Positions 20,841-31,929 of a stretch of 64,000 nucleotides of DNA are shown here, in pieces. A program made the translations under genes and the position numbers. The stretch's first letter is position 1, and every line of letters begins with the position of its first letter. Source of the stretch: Adiantum capillus-veneris (lineage: Eukaryota > Streptophyta > Polypodiopsida > Polypodiales > Pteridaceae); NCBI GenBank assembly GCA_014529385.2, contig CM043960.1, positions 74,005,410 through 74,069,409 on the forward strand, in the 5' to 3' direction. The notes under the pieces were generated by a model. It had not been told where the DNA came from. It saw nothing but the letters and a program-made list of their open reading frames with translations, and did not search any database.

Positions 20841-22589
20841 TCAAGTGGGTTGCCCCACCCCCTGCATCACATAGCTTCCACTTGGATCAAACACCTGGCT
20901 CTGTTCACTTTCATCCATCTGCAACAATCTCCAATAGTGCCCTACCCAAGCACGTAGCCATCCATGCACACAAAAGGCCCATAGCACTTTAGCACCTCTT
21001 CGAACATCATCTTGCCTCACCAGCCTATATGGCTCTGCAAACACATCATCTGTACGAACCAACACTTCTGACCCTCCCTCCCATCCATGTAAAGTAGAGC
21101 TCCTCTCAAAGGAACCCCGTATCTGATGGATAACATACTGCACAGTTGCACTTATAAGCGTACCTTTCAACCATGGGGTGCATACCTCTTTTGAAAGCTT
21201 GGACACATCCTGGGAATCTCCTCCATATTCCATAGAACACAGCTCTTACACTGGCTTCATGCTCTCTTGCACCTCCTCTTCGAACTCACCTACACTGTCA
21301 TCAAGCCCTTCATCATTGATTGGCCCTTCAAGGTCGCTCAACACTTCCTTCTGTCGAGCTTCAGTCTCTTGCTCTTCAATCACCTCTCCTACAGCTACAT
21401 CATGCTCCTCTAAGGAAAAGAGAAACTCGTTCTCTACCGCATCCATCTCCAGTTCTTCCATAGACACGGCCGCTTTATCTCTCTTGGCAAAAGTCTGCAC
21501 ATGTTGCACCACCATGGCACATTCCACCGCTACTTTCATCAGCACAACTATTAGCATGGCACCACATACCACCTTCACCTGCATTTCATCATCTGTAGGT
21601 CTAGACCGCACCTTTTGTCTTTCATCAAACATCTCGGCTTGCTCTGTTCCCTGCTCTTCTTGCACATGGGCTACTACCATCTCATCAAACATATAAGAGG
21701 GCCGCTTTACCTTTACCAGTTTGGGTTCATCAGATTTCGTCTCTTCGTCATAGGATGTGGACTCATCCACTCTATCTTCCTCGCTTGTCTCCCAGCAAAT
21801 CGAGCTTGTATAATCATCGGCATCGGCATCATATACCGACTCTGTATCAGCATCTGCATCCACTTGTTGCTCCACAAAAGCTTGACTATCTTCACAGCTT
21901 TGCTCACTTTCTTCATCAGCTTTTGAACCCTTGGTATCTGCGTCTCGATTGCATTCTGCTACCATTTCATGCAAACTTTCAACAAGACCATGCTTTACCT
22001 CTTCAATTCATACTGGAACCTCCACATCTGCTACCACTTTTGCATCTTGGTTCACATCGACATGGAGCTTCTCTTCGTTGACAAGCTCTTCCACCCTCCG
22101 CATAGGCACATCACAAACCGGAAACCTCCAAGGAACATAACCAAAAGTAGGTCTTACCTCCACAGACCTTGCATTTTGCACAATTGGAATCACCTTTGAT
22201 TGGACCCAAGAGCACTTCGCTACCTCCGCAACAGGTATATAATCTGCTGGCTCTAGCATTCCCAACTCCAACTTCTGCTTCACGTTTCTGCTCTTTATCT
22301 TTGCCAGATAGACCATGTCATCATAGGTGTCGGTGCCATCTTTGACCTTTTCCCTAATCCTCGGATGCAAGCACTCTAACAGCTTTGAAAGCTTCACATA
22401 TTGATTGCTTTTGACCGTAGAAGCAATCTCTAACTGCTTCCAACACGCTTCAAACTACTCAATGAATAGAGAGAAATCTTTACTTACATCCTGGCGTACC
22501 GCCTTCAGCCTTGCACCAACTTTTTCGGTCGTAATCTCCTCTCGAAACCGCTCTAGAAACTGACTCTGCAACCTTTGCCATGATTTGCA
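20841..22589 (-). pseudogene. Gag-like polyprotein with acidic tail, three in-frame stops
   Basis: One frame of about 580 codons on the minus strand. The N-terminus is capsid-like: SWQRLQSQFLERFREEITTE, KDFSLFIE*FEACWKQLEIA and KLSKLLECLHPRIREKVKDG. The middle is Val/Pro-rich. From about 21974 the protein is very acidic (repeated DAD, DEE and EESEQ), contains a hydrophobic stretch VVCGAMLIVVLMKVAVECAM (about 21550-21490) that could span a membrane, and ends ...SYVMQGVGQPT at 20841. Stops: TAG near 22455, TGA at 22008-22010, TAA at 21246-21248; no frameshift was found. No zinc knuckle, protease or RT follows. Known gags rarely carry such a tail; whether it is a gag extension or a separate ORF is open. 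Confidence 0.7.
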
Positions 22590-22691
22590 GGGGTGTGTCA
22601 CTCACCGCTCAATGCTTCTGTCGTGAAGGATTCTGTGCTACGAAGAAGGAGTTGCCACCTCACCGCCCTCAACTGCCTCACCGCCGCCGAT

Positions 22692-22792
<101 letters not shown>

Positions 22793-23059
22793 TGTGAGCA
22801 CACGAAGAAGAAGGAGACAAAGATGGAGCAAGAGCACTTCTTAGCTTACACCTTCTAGAATAAGGATTCTAGGTCAAAATAGATCTTTTTTAAGAGTTTA
22901 ATCCTTTCACACATGGGCGTCCCAATCAAGGTAAAAATAGTATCAAATGACTTATGCGGTGCGCCTCTCATCGACGATCACTTACACACTTATTGGACCA
23001 ACAAGCCCGGTCCTGACTGAAAACAATGTGATATACGTGGATGTTAACTGGACTAACGT

Positions 23060-23345
23060 CCATTTTCCAAGGTTAGTACCAAGCGATAAGGAGTGTTGGA
23101 CAGTCACCAAGCCTCCTGTTTTCCCGATATTGACTTTATTGTATGACTTGTAATCACATCACCACAAGGGTCTCCATTGTTGGTTATCATGCCCCAAGGT
23201 TTTTACCCGCGCTTGTAATAACTTTAATACCAAGGTCAACACCAAGTCATAGGGAGCGTTGGCAGTCACTATGCCTCCTATTTGCCTAGTATTGACTTCA
23301 CTGTCTGATTGTTAAGGGTCTCCATTGTCGGTTAACATGCCTCCC
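23060..23345 (-). repeat. Two copies of the 44-kb minisatellite core, opposite orientation
   Basis: Two diverged units, one near 23070-23135 (GTACCAAGCGATAAGGAGTG and onward) and one near 23232-23303 (CCAAGGTCAACACCAAGTCA and onward). The latter is the reverse complement of the core of the array at 44177-44866 (GACCTTG...TATTGAC ends). This links two distant loci. Confidence 0.75.
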
Positions 23346-24381
23346 TTCCTGATGTAGATTCCGTTCTCGGAAGCTATTGAGATGAAGCCCGTTCATCGAG
23401 GTGGAAGAGCATTCGAGATTGAATGTCCTTAGCCTTATTTATCATTGCAAAATAAACCAAAATTGGTACAATAATCAAATTCTCATAGATAATAAAAAAG
23501 CATATGTGCTTGTAGGTACACAATTTAATTGGTAATCAAATATTAAACAATTTGTTAGCAGTAAATATTAAACTGTAATATAATCAAATACATAAACATT
23601 TGTAAAGGTCAAAAACTAAAGAAGTCTGGGGTCTCTAATTTAACGATCGAAAGGCACTAGAGGTCAATTATTAATATCCTGGACAAGCTTCTCAATTTTC
23701 TTGGTCAATTAAGTTGTTTAATCATGAGAGCAAATTATTTGATGTTTAAGGGATGACTAGGGGCTATACCTAGAAGGTTTTGTAGTTAAACTACAATAAA
23801 AAGAATTGCTCATGAAATTATCGCCTGACTTATTCCCTTTTCTTTGATCCTCCAAAGTGTTTTTCACATTGATTCAATTTTGATGTGTGTGCTTATTTTT
23901 TATGCCTTGGGCTTTTTGCTTTTCAATGAAAAGCACCCACATTGAGAACCTCTTCGGCTCTAGTACCATAGGCGATACATGTGAGTGAAGTTGAAAATCA
24001 AAACACACTTATTAAGAACATCTCTAATCTTCATGGGAGACGACAAGCACAACAATAGTAGCAAGTCAAAGAATGGCCTACAACGATAAGCAATGACAAA
24101 TTCCGCGAGAGTCATCAACAAAAATCAAAAGTAGCTCACAGAGTGCTTCAAAATTGGCTACCTATTGTGGAAAGCTCAAATTGCAGTGGACCTTGAAAAA
24201 AAATCCATCATAAATTCCACGCAAGAAAGAGGATCGGTTCTACAAGCTCACACACATCAACATCTATCTTTACGGCGGCTAAGATTGCCAATAAAGAGGC
24301 GAATGCACAAGAAGAAAAAAAGTTACCTCAAAAATCAAAGATCAAATCACATATCAACAACATGGCAGATATGTATCACTC
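23346..24381. other. No gene seen
   Basis: AT-rich. By position it should be the 3' internal part of the element whose PPT is at 24382, but no coding motif is visible. Confidence 0.4.
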
Positions 24382-24395
24382 AAGGAAGGGGGGAG
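24382..24395 (+). other. Polypurine tract
   Basis: AAGGAAGGGGGGAG immediately precedes an LTR start TGTCAAC. Its GGAAGGGGGGA core is identical to the tracts at 45318-45329 and (minus) 47197-47208. Confidence 0.8.
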
Positions 24396-25233
24396 TGTCA
24401 ACAATGCCAAAGCACTTCCCACCCTAACCTCGGGGGGTGCACTATGTAATCATGTTAATGTAACGTGAGTTCGAAAAGAGGGGTTTTAAAATGCAAAAAA
24501 ATTAGGCAAATTTAACATAGATACATTAAAATAAGGGGATTTTATATTCAATTTTGAAAAAAGAAACGCACGTTATACAGGGGGGTATTAAATGGTGAAC
24601 CCCCTGAGACCCTAACGACCAACCTTGAAGACAAAGCTGAAGACAACCTTATGAAAAAACTGCGCAAGGTTGGGTCAAGGGACGACACGAATTACTCTTT
24701 GCTCTTTCTTTCAAGTGTAAGCATTGCTAGTTTTAATGTGGTTCGCGACTAAGCGTCTGTGAGCCTTAATTGCAGATTTGAGTGCCTAAATCACTGTTTT
24801 TAGTTGTTTTGACCATAGGAGAGTGTTTTTAAACCATAGTGCGAAATTTTTGGATAGTTCTGTTGTAGTTTTCAGAACCTTTTTCATGATGGATCGTGAT
24901 TTTGATACCTTGTTCAATTGCGACTACACTTAGTAGGATAGTGCCCCTAGGTGTCCTAGACCTCCTCCTAAAGTTTCGTTGCATTTCGAGTTCGTTCGAG
25001 TGTCGAAATGGCGTGATTACCTAGAGTTGTGAGAAAGGACATAGACAAATTTCCCTGATCATTGAGTGTTGGTTTGCTTGTAAAGTTGTTGTGTTTGCTT
25101 GTTAAGGTTCACTTCTTGAGATTGACGATCTCAAAGAGTCTCCATGATCCATGCGAGTCACTTCCCTGAGTATTGATATTATGTTAGTACTAGAAAGCTA
25201 TGCTGCAGATGTTCGTCGTGCGACCCGCTAACA
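24396..25233 (+). repeat. LTR flanked by PPT on the left and PBS on the right
   Basis: 838 bp, TGTCAACAATGCC...CGACCCGCTAACA. The left edge is set by the PPT and the right edge by a canonical PBS, both in plus orientation. An LTR with internal-region signals on both sides is what unequal recombination between the LTRs of two elements, or of one element, leaves behind. Confidence 0.7.
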
Positions 25234-25234
25234 T

Positions 25235-25252
25235 TGGCGTCGTTGCCGGGGA
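25235..25252 (+). other. Primer binding site (TGGCGCCGTTGCC type)
   Basis: TGGCGTCGTTGCCGGGGA, one base after the LTR end. It differs by one base from the tRNA-type PBS widely used by plant Ty3 elements of the Athila/Tat group. Confidence 0.85.
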
Positions 25253-25689
25253 TATGATCCTTAGATGGTGAGTGACCTAGTGCGTATTTAGAGCGTATTT
25301 TTCTAAAGATTTGTATCTCCATTCCATTTACACTTTATCAATGAAGGAGCTACACATGAGGTTTAGTACTTGATAATAGTTTAGAAGTCGAGGACTTGCT
25401 AGATCTATTCTTGAGAAGTAAAGAGGGTTATGAGTGAGATAGCCAAAAGCATTTCATTCTTCGATTTTCTCTATGCTTTTAGAGTGCTATTTTGTTTTTC
25501 GTTTTGACTTTATTTTGTATCGTTTTGTTTGTTTTTATTTCATGTTTCTTTTCAGTACTTAGGAGTAGGGTAAGTAGAAACTACAACCATCAAATTTGTG
25601 CTAAAAGATTGAGGGAAAAAATGGTGAAAAGAGAGAGTCAATTAATTCCTACAAGAGAAAAAATCAATTGCTCCATCTATAGATTGTGA

Positions 25690-25745
<56 letters not shown>

Positions 25746-26806
25746 AAGCAGGAGTGTACTCACCAGCATGTGTAAGTGGGAGTGTATTCAGCAGCAAGAA
25801 GTTGTTTTTAGTTGTTATTTGTTCATCGATAGTAAAAAACCGTGCTTTACAAAACAGACAGTCAAAGAGGAGACGCTCTTTTTTATCTCTCCTCTAAAAG
25901 TACCTCCTTTTGACCTCCAAATAGCTCTTATGGACATGCAATGCTTGCACAACTTATTTGTCTACGGGGCTCTCATAATTTCTATTGTCATTTCTATATA
26001 TATATCCTTGACAAACATCACCATCACCACTCCCTTGTCGATATCCTCTCATGACACCATGGATTTTCCACCAATTGGAGAATGGATCACTTGTTGTAGA
26101 TGTGATTGAAGCGTTAGAGATGACTATTGCACATTAGCCTAGTGCCACTCCTTAGCATATAACACCAGCATCATCGTGTCACTTGAGCTACCTATGTATT
26201 GCAACACCCAATTGTATTATACAATAATGTATTGCAACATCATCACATAATATTGTGGCATGCCATCTCACCCGGCCGGCCCAATGTCATTGCATTATAC
26301 TATTCCCGCACTCACTAGGGAGAAACCCTTACATCTCACCTGTGGAAAAACACAACACCTTTCTACAAATAGCATTATTTTTGGTGATCCTATTGAATAA
26401 TGGAGCAACTATGCATGTGTCCACTAGGGAAAATTCACATAAGTGTAACAAGTTTGACATCATACCCACTTTTGCAACACCAACCCCACCTTCACTAATG
26501 CCACCATAATATGTCCCTTCCCCACCAACTCCGCACTCACCCACATCATCTTTGTGAGCAACCATGGTTGAACCTCCCTCCCCACCCCAAACACCTCCCC
26601 CCCCCCCCCCCCCCTTGTGTTTTGCATGGGGACTGTAGGGCTACATTCATGGGGTTGCGGGTGTGTTTGTGTGTGCACGTGTGCATGTGTATGTGCATAG
26701 AGGTGTGTGCTTGTGTGCTCATAGATAGTAGGTGTGTGTGTGTGTGTGTGCGTGCAGGTGTGTGCATATGTGTCAACGTCTGCAAGGATTGGTTGGGTTA
26801 TGACCA
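25253..26806. other. Leader-like, T-rich sequence and microsatellites; no gene seen
   Basis: T-rich leader at about 25440-25560, then (TG)n 25690-25710 and (AG)n 25711-25744. Further on lie a poly-C run at 26597-26614 and (GT)n at 26732-26750. No gag follows the PBS, so the element has lost its coding region or never had one. Confidence 0.5.
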
Positions 26807-26809
26807 GTG

Positions 26810-27770
26810 TTTGACTCTGAAATGACGAAGTTATGTGAAGCTTATGTGTGTATTCAACAAAATGATAAGCAAAAAGTTGCTAATGGTAGACGCGTGCCCG
26901 TCAACAGGATTTTATGGATAAAGGTTGTGCTTGGAAGCAATTTTTTAAGCATCTGCATCATACAAGGGTCTCCCAAGAACTCAAGTCGGTTATGCTTCCC
27001 TCGGGTGCTTGGACTTCTTCGAAGAAGGAACTTGTTGATGTTATGGCTTCACATTATCGACAGGTGTTTGCTGCTCCTTCTCAACCATCTTCAGCTATTC
27101 GCCAAGCACATCAATTTTTGCTTTCTTATGTTCATCCGATCTTGTCTTCGCAAGATGCACAATGCCTTGAGGATTCATTCACTGATTCTGAATTGCATAG
27201 TGCGTTGCTTGCATTGGGCCATTGGCGATCTCTCGGTTGGTACGAGCTTATTGTGGAATTTCTTTCTGTCCTTTTGGGATGCTCTCAAACAGCCACTAAA
27301 TTTCATGTTAAATGCGGCATGGGAGAAATAGGATTTTCCACTATCATGGAAAGAGGTTTTACTTAAATTGTTGCCTAAGCAAGCGCTTTGCGAGGAATTC
27401 TCTTATTGGCGGCCTATTACGTTGATGCCGGTGGTTTAGAAGATATTGGCTAAAATGTTGGTGCATCGCATTAAGGACCATCTTTTTACAGGGCTTCATC
27501 AGGCTCAATATGGTTTCATTCCACGTCCTCAAGTCATGGATAATCTGGCTAATGTTATAATTGGCATTGAGTATGCTAAGTACATGCAGCAAGATGTGTT
27601 GGTCATGCAAGATGATATTGAAAAGATCTTTGACACTGTGCAGTGGGACTTCATTGTTGCATGATGAAGTGTCTAGGATTTGGTCCTAAATTGACAAATG
27701 GGGTTTATTTCTTGTATGCTTACAGTACGTCTTCAGGGATCCTAGAAGGTGAATTGACAGAATCGTGGCT
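26810..27770 (+). pseudogene. LINE (non-LTR) reverse transcriptase fragment
   Basis: Middle of a LINE ORF2. The pre-RT region reads KQFFKHLHHTRVSQELKSVM, ELVDVMASHYRQVFAAPS and SFTDSELHSALLALGHWRS. RT block 1-2 motifs follow after frameshifts: SYWRPITLMPVV*KILAKML, then LHQAQYGFIPRPQVMDNLAN, and catalytic motif A VMQDDIEKIFDTVQWDF (about 27600-27651; the Asp is kept). It then continues MKCLGFGPKLTNGVYFLYAY in the next frame and stops before the YADD motif. There is no endonuclease domain, 3' tail or target duplication: the piece is truncated at both ends. The orientation differs from neighbouring LTR elements on the minus strand. Confidence 0.9.
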
Positions 27771-28013
27771 ATCTGGAATCTCGGCTATCTCTTTGCCTTA
27801 TTATTGGTTACGCTAGGTGCCACTAAGAGTGTTGGAGCTTTTGATGTCAAAATTCCTGACTTTGCACTGATTTTCGTCAATTTACGGCCTTTTTTCGTCT
27901 TTTCAGACCGATTTTCCCAAAATCTGTCCTTATGTGAGGATCTGGTTTTCACCTTGGGACTTGTCTTGGCTAGGCGAATCTGTTGGGAACTTTTGCTGCC
28001 AGTTTGAAGTGGG

Positions 28014-28309
28014 GTGGCAGCAATCGCGGTCGCTGCCACTTGTGCTATTTTGGATGCTCCTGGATGAAGATCTCATGGGCTTCCAAATGGTTTGGTGGTC
28101 ATTTTGGCACCATGCACCTGTCATTTGGACCTGCAGATTGAAAATAGATCTGGTTTTTGTTGGTTTTTGCACTTTCACTGTTTGGAGGAGATTTGGTGGT
28201 CCATTTTGGATGTGGGTGGCATCGTTGGACTACTCCCCTTGTTGAGATGTACCTGTAGGTCTAACCTGTGTTTGATTTGGGCCTGGAGGCAGCCACCGCG
28301 GTCGCTGCC
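28014..28309. repeat. Two hairpins with the same stem and loop end
   Basis: 28014-28039: stem GTGGCAGC/GCTGCCAC with a 10-base loop AATCGCGGTC. 28288-28309: stem GGCAGC/GCTGCC with loop CACCGCGGTC. The two are in direct orientation 270 bases apart and are the GC-rich islands of an otherwise T-rich stretch. Confidence 0.75.
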
Positions 28310-28319
28310 ACCCAGCACC

Positions 28320-29939
28320 TGTGCTACTTCTAAGCACATATTTGGGTTCGTAGCACTCTCCTGATCATTTTGGTGCTATGGGCACCCATTTGGGCCTACC
28401 TCTGTGTTTATGGTGCTAAGGACTCTATGTGCAGTGCCTAGATCCCGTTCTTTCGATTTGGTGCTTGTGAAAGTTGGTAGCATAATTCACTTGTTCTATA
28501 CAAGGTAGGACACTCACCGCTCATCCTGCTCCTTGATTGGTACACCGTGCGTGTCGTATAGAAGCACTGATTGCGCTGCGGTTTGGGGCTCTCTAGCTCT
28601 CTCTCGAATGTCTCCTGAGTGAAATGGCTAAGAAATCCTCCTATGTTAGTATATGTGCCTAGTGCTTTCAAACCCCAACTTTGGTTTTTGATCCCATTAC
28701 CTTTGTTGTATACCTTATACTTCCGTTGATCTTCAATTTCTGCATTTGGACTTCAAATCTCCCAATTATGACCGTTTTGACCTTTTGTGAGCCGTCGTAA
28801 AAGAGGTCAAATTTTGACATCCTTAATTTGCTTCCAAAATTTTTATTGGCGTTCCGCGTTCGCTTTTAGTTTCTCCATTGCCTTCTTAGCTCATTTTATA
28901 TTATTTCTTGAAGAAAATTCAAAAATGTACTTTCAAAAGTCCATACTAATCCCAAAAAATAGAAATTTTCAACTTGAAAACAATCCAAAATTACTCAAAT
29001 TTTTTTCAAAAATATTCAATGAGTATATATACTTATGGACATAGCGACTCAATATTTACAACACCTTTTGTCAATATCTGAATAATTTATAATGTAATAA
29101 AACACAGAATCACTCAAAATAATAAAACCAAAGATCAACAAATTTTAAAACTTCACACACAAAACCCATGCCTTTCATGCCTCCCCTGTCCCGACTCTGA
29201 GTCCTTCTGGACAAAATGGAAAGTACGATTTTAAGGTGGGTTGAGAAATTATTCTTGGTCCATATAGCTTGAGTTATAATAGTGCAAGACAGTCTTTCAT
29301 AGGCATTCGAATTTTTCTTTTAACTTGGACCTTTGTGTGGGTGTCTTGCTTTGGCCTCCATACCTTTTACTGACATATGGTGTCGATGTTTGTTTTGTGC
29401 CTTTGCCACTGGGGTCCATATCCAAGGCTGATTTCTTTTGCATGATATCACTCTTTGGATACCCAAATTTGCTTTGTTCGCTTTGTTGGTTGTTTGGTCG
29501 CTAAATGTATCTTTTTTAGTTGATTTTGTACCTTAGGGAGTTTTGAAATAATTCACTTTGGAATCCAAATAAACTTTTTTTTGTGTTAAGCTTGAACTAA
29601 CTTTTTTGGTATCCTTATTTTTGTGATGGAATCATAAGTTTGTCGTATGGGTATTTGATACGGTACTTGAGTCTGTACCGGCTTGTGGATCTGTAGTGAT
29701 TTTTTTTCATACATCATATTTTTTCTGGCCCATACTTGCTTTGTGCTCTTCTGTCTCCTAAGTAGCCAAATTTGCTTCTTGTTGTGCTTTTGTCTCCTCC
29801 GATCTTTTGTCTTTCTTGATGTAGGAGAAGCTGATGCCACCTGTTTTTTAAGTGTTGGTTTTTGTGGCGACCTTTTTGGGATCCACTTCATGTTTTTAGG
29901 GTTTTTTACCCTTGTCAGTAGTCTTTTTTTTTGCTGGTC
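28320..29939. other. No gene seen
   Basis: T-rich sequence without recognisable domains. On the minus strand its right end should hold the continuation after the protease at 29940-30357, but frames are full of stops. Confidence 0.4.
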
Positions 29940-30420
29940 CGGTTTTTATTATTTTAGTCAATGGAACCGTTTGACTCTCGGTGTCATGTTGAATTCGCAC
30001 CAGATCGGAACTCCAATCTATTTGAACATTGTACTTCTTTTGCCATGGTTATCCAAGCAATAATTGGTGTTGATATTGATGATCTTCTACCACATAAAAT
30101 CTATGTGGATAGATATATTGATTAATTTGAACAAATAAGGGTACCAACCCTATTGCTTTAATCTGGTGTTCCATATAGCTCTTCATTTCTTGGTGTGCTG
30201 GTTGAAGCTTTTCTTCTTGGGCAAGTTGCTTATATAATTTGAAGAAAATGACATTTCCCTGAGCTCCCAAATTGAGTAGAGTTGTGGCTTCCACTTGATT
30301 GTTGTCGACTTTGACGTTAATTACTGGATCCACTCTATTGTCCTCAAAGTCATTCATGGGAATAGCATGAATCCGTAACGGTCTCCCATGTTGTTGTTGT
30401 TGTTGTCGTAGAAGCCTTCA
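29940..30420 (-). pseudogene. Retropepsin (aspartic protease) of a Ty3-type element
   Basis: Protease domain read on the minus strand: DPVINVKVDNNQVEATTLLN, LGAQGNVIFFKLYKQLAQEE, IKAIGLVPLFVQI and YVVEDHQYQHQLLLG, then after an in-frame TAA (about 30058) PWQKKYNVQIDWSSDLVRI. The catalytic motif normally LLDTGA reads LLNLGA (Asn codon at 30271-30273), so it is inactive as read. It lies downstream of the integrase C-terminal domain on the same strand, linked by a frame with GDRYGF, which is the reverse of the normal Ty3 order. Confidence 0.75.
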
Positions 30421-30429
30421 TTTAGCCAT

Positions 30430-31929
30430 CGTTCTTTTGCCTCTGCTTATGCTTCTTCAACAATCCTCTCTTTCTCTTTAGTTTGTTGTTTTTCCCTGTG
30501 AATCTATTGTAGCATATCCTGGGTTAATAGCATATGATACTTCTTGAGCCTACATCCACTAATCCAGTTAGACATTTCTTGTCCTTCTAATGTCGTAAGT
30601 TTGACGACCCTACTTGGTGATAGATTTTTAATCAAAAAGGGTCCTATCTCTCGCTTTTTAAGTTTTTTAGCATATTATTTAAGGGTATAAACCAAGACAT
30701 AGTCGCCTGTTTGTTGTTTTTCTCTGTGAATCTGTTGTAGCATATCCTGGGTTAATAGCATATGATACTTCTTGAGCCTACATCCACTAATCCAGCTAGA
30801 CATTTCTTCTCCTTCTAATGTCGTAAGTTTGACGACCCTACTTGGTGATAGATTTTTAATCATAAAGGGTCCTATCCCTTGCTTTTTAAGTTTTTTAGCA
30901 TGTTATTTAAGGGTATAAACCAAGACATAGTCGCCTGTTTTAAATTCTTTTGACCGCACATGCGCAAAGAACTCTTTTTGCCTTCTTTTACTATCATAGA
31001 TAGATGATACTGCTTTAAGACGTAGCTCATCTAGCTTTTCTAGGTCATCTAATCTAAAAGACAATTCATGACCTGTCTACTCTAATTGTTTAGCTACTCT
31101 CAAGGTTGGGATTAAGAATTCAATAGGTAGAATGGCATTAAGACCAAACACCATACTGTAAGGTGTTGTTCCCATGGATGTCTTATAGGCCACTCTATAT
31201 GCCCACAAAGTAGAATGTAACTTCTAGTCCCAATCCTCCCTTGAATCTGTCATAATTTTAGTCAATATTGTGCAAAGTGTATTATTAGTAGCTTCAGTCG
31301 TCCATTAGCTTGTGGGTGTTATGGAGCAGAGTTCTTATGAATGATCATGAATTCCTCTAGATGATTTTCAATTTCATTTATAAAATGTGTGCTTCTATCA
31401 CTAACAATTTCTATGGATAATCCATATTTTATAAATACATTTTCGTATAGAAATCGTGTAGTGGTTATGGCATGTGTTTTTTACGTGGCTTTTGCTTCAA
31501 CACATTTCGTGAGGTAGTCAATGGCAACAATGATATATTGGGCATGGGATCTGTAAGCGGGTGGTGAGATAGGTCCCACAAAATATAATCCCCACTTAGC
31601 AAATGCCCTTGCACCCATCATTGACCGTAATGGCATCTCATCTCTTTTTAGAGGTAATTTGATACATTGACAATCATCACATCGTTTTAACATATTCTTC
31701 CGCGACCATGTGCAATGTTGGCTACCATATTCCAGCAGTTAAGACAATTTTAGGTATCTTATCTCCAGAGAAATGGCCTCCACTAGTTACTCCGTATGCT
31801 TGCTCTAGGATAGGTAGATATTTGTTTTCTGTTGTACATATCCTGAGCTGGTTATCTTTCCTTCTTTTTTGTAAAGTTGGTTTTCAATTAAGATGAAGTC
31901 GCTCGCCTCCAATTCAATGGCTCTTTGTT
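30430..31929 (-). pseudogene. Ty3 integrase with duplicated C-terminal domain
   Basis: Reads on the minus strand from 31929: ASDFILIENQLYKKEGKITS, a linker with GVTSGGHFSGDKI, zinc-binding region KRCDDCQCIKLPLKRDEMPL, core RAFAKWGLYFVGPISPPAYR (the first catalytic Asp is replaced by Tyr), AQYIIVAIDYLTKCVEAKAT, then KYGLSIEIVSDRSTHF (second Asp) and HPQANG with frameshift, LWAYRVAYKTSMGTTPYSMVF, and two copies of the GPF domain. Stops and shifts are frequent. The 5' boundary at 31929 is sharp because an LTR-like segment of the opposite orientation starts at 31930, so RT and RNase H were cut off there. Confidence 0.85.
30481..30936 (-). repeat. Tandem duplication of a 228-bp unit covering the integrase C-terminal domain
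   Basis: Units 30481-30708 and 30709-30936 are about 96 percent identical by eye. Each encodes GDYVLVYTLK*, KKLKK..IGPF.IKNLSPSR and LKKYHMLLTQDMLQ, the GPF module of integrase. 228 is a multiple of three, so frame is kept. Confidence 0.95.

Noticed and set aside
21178-21696. 172-codon Ser/Thr-rich frame on the plus strand
   Set aside because: It is the antisense shadow of the acidic gag-like frame on the minus strand; the Glu/Asp-rich protein read backwards gives Ser/Thr/Phe.
20841-21974. Envelope gene
   Set aside because: Only one hydrophobic segment, no signal peptide or cleavage site, and the frame is continuous with the capsid-like part.
26546-26825. His/Thr- and Cys/Val-rich frames over the GT/CA repeats
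   Set aside because: Generated by the (GT)n and poly-C runs; no start context or similarity.
28787-29044. 85-codon frame, Phe/Asn/Lys-rich
   Set aside because: AT-rich composition accounts for it; no motif.
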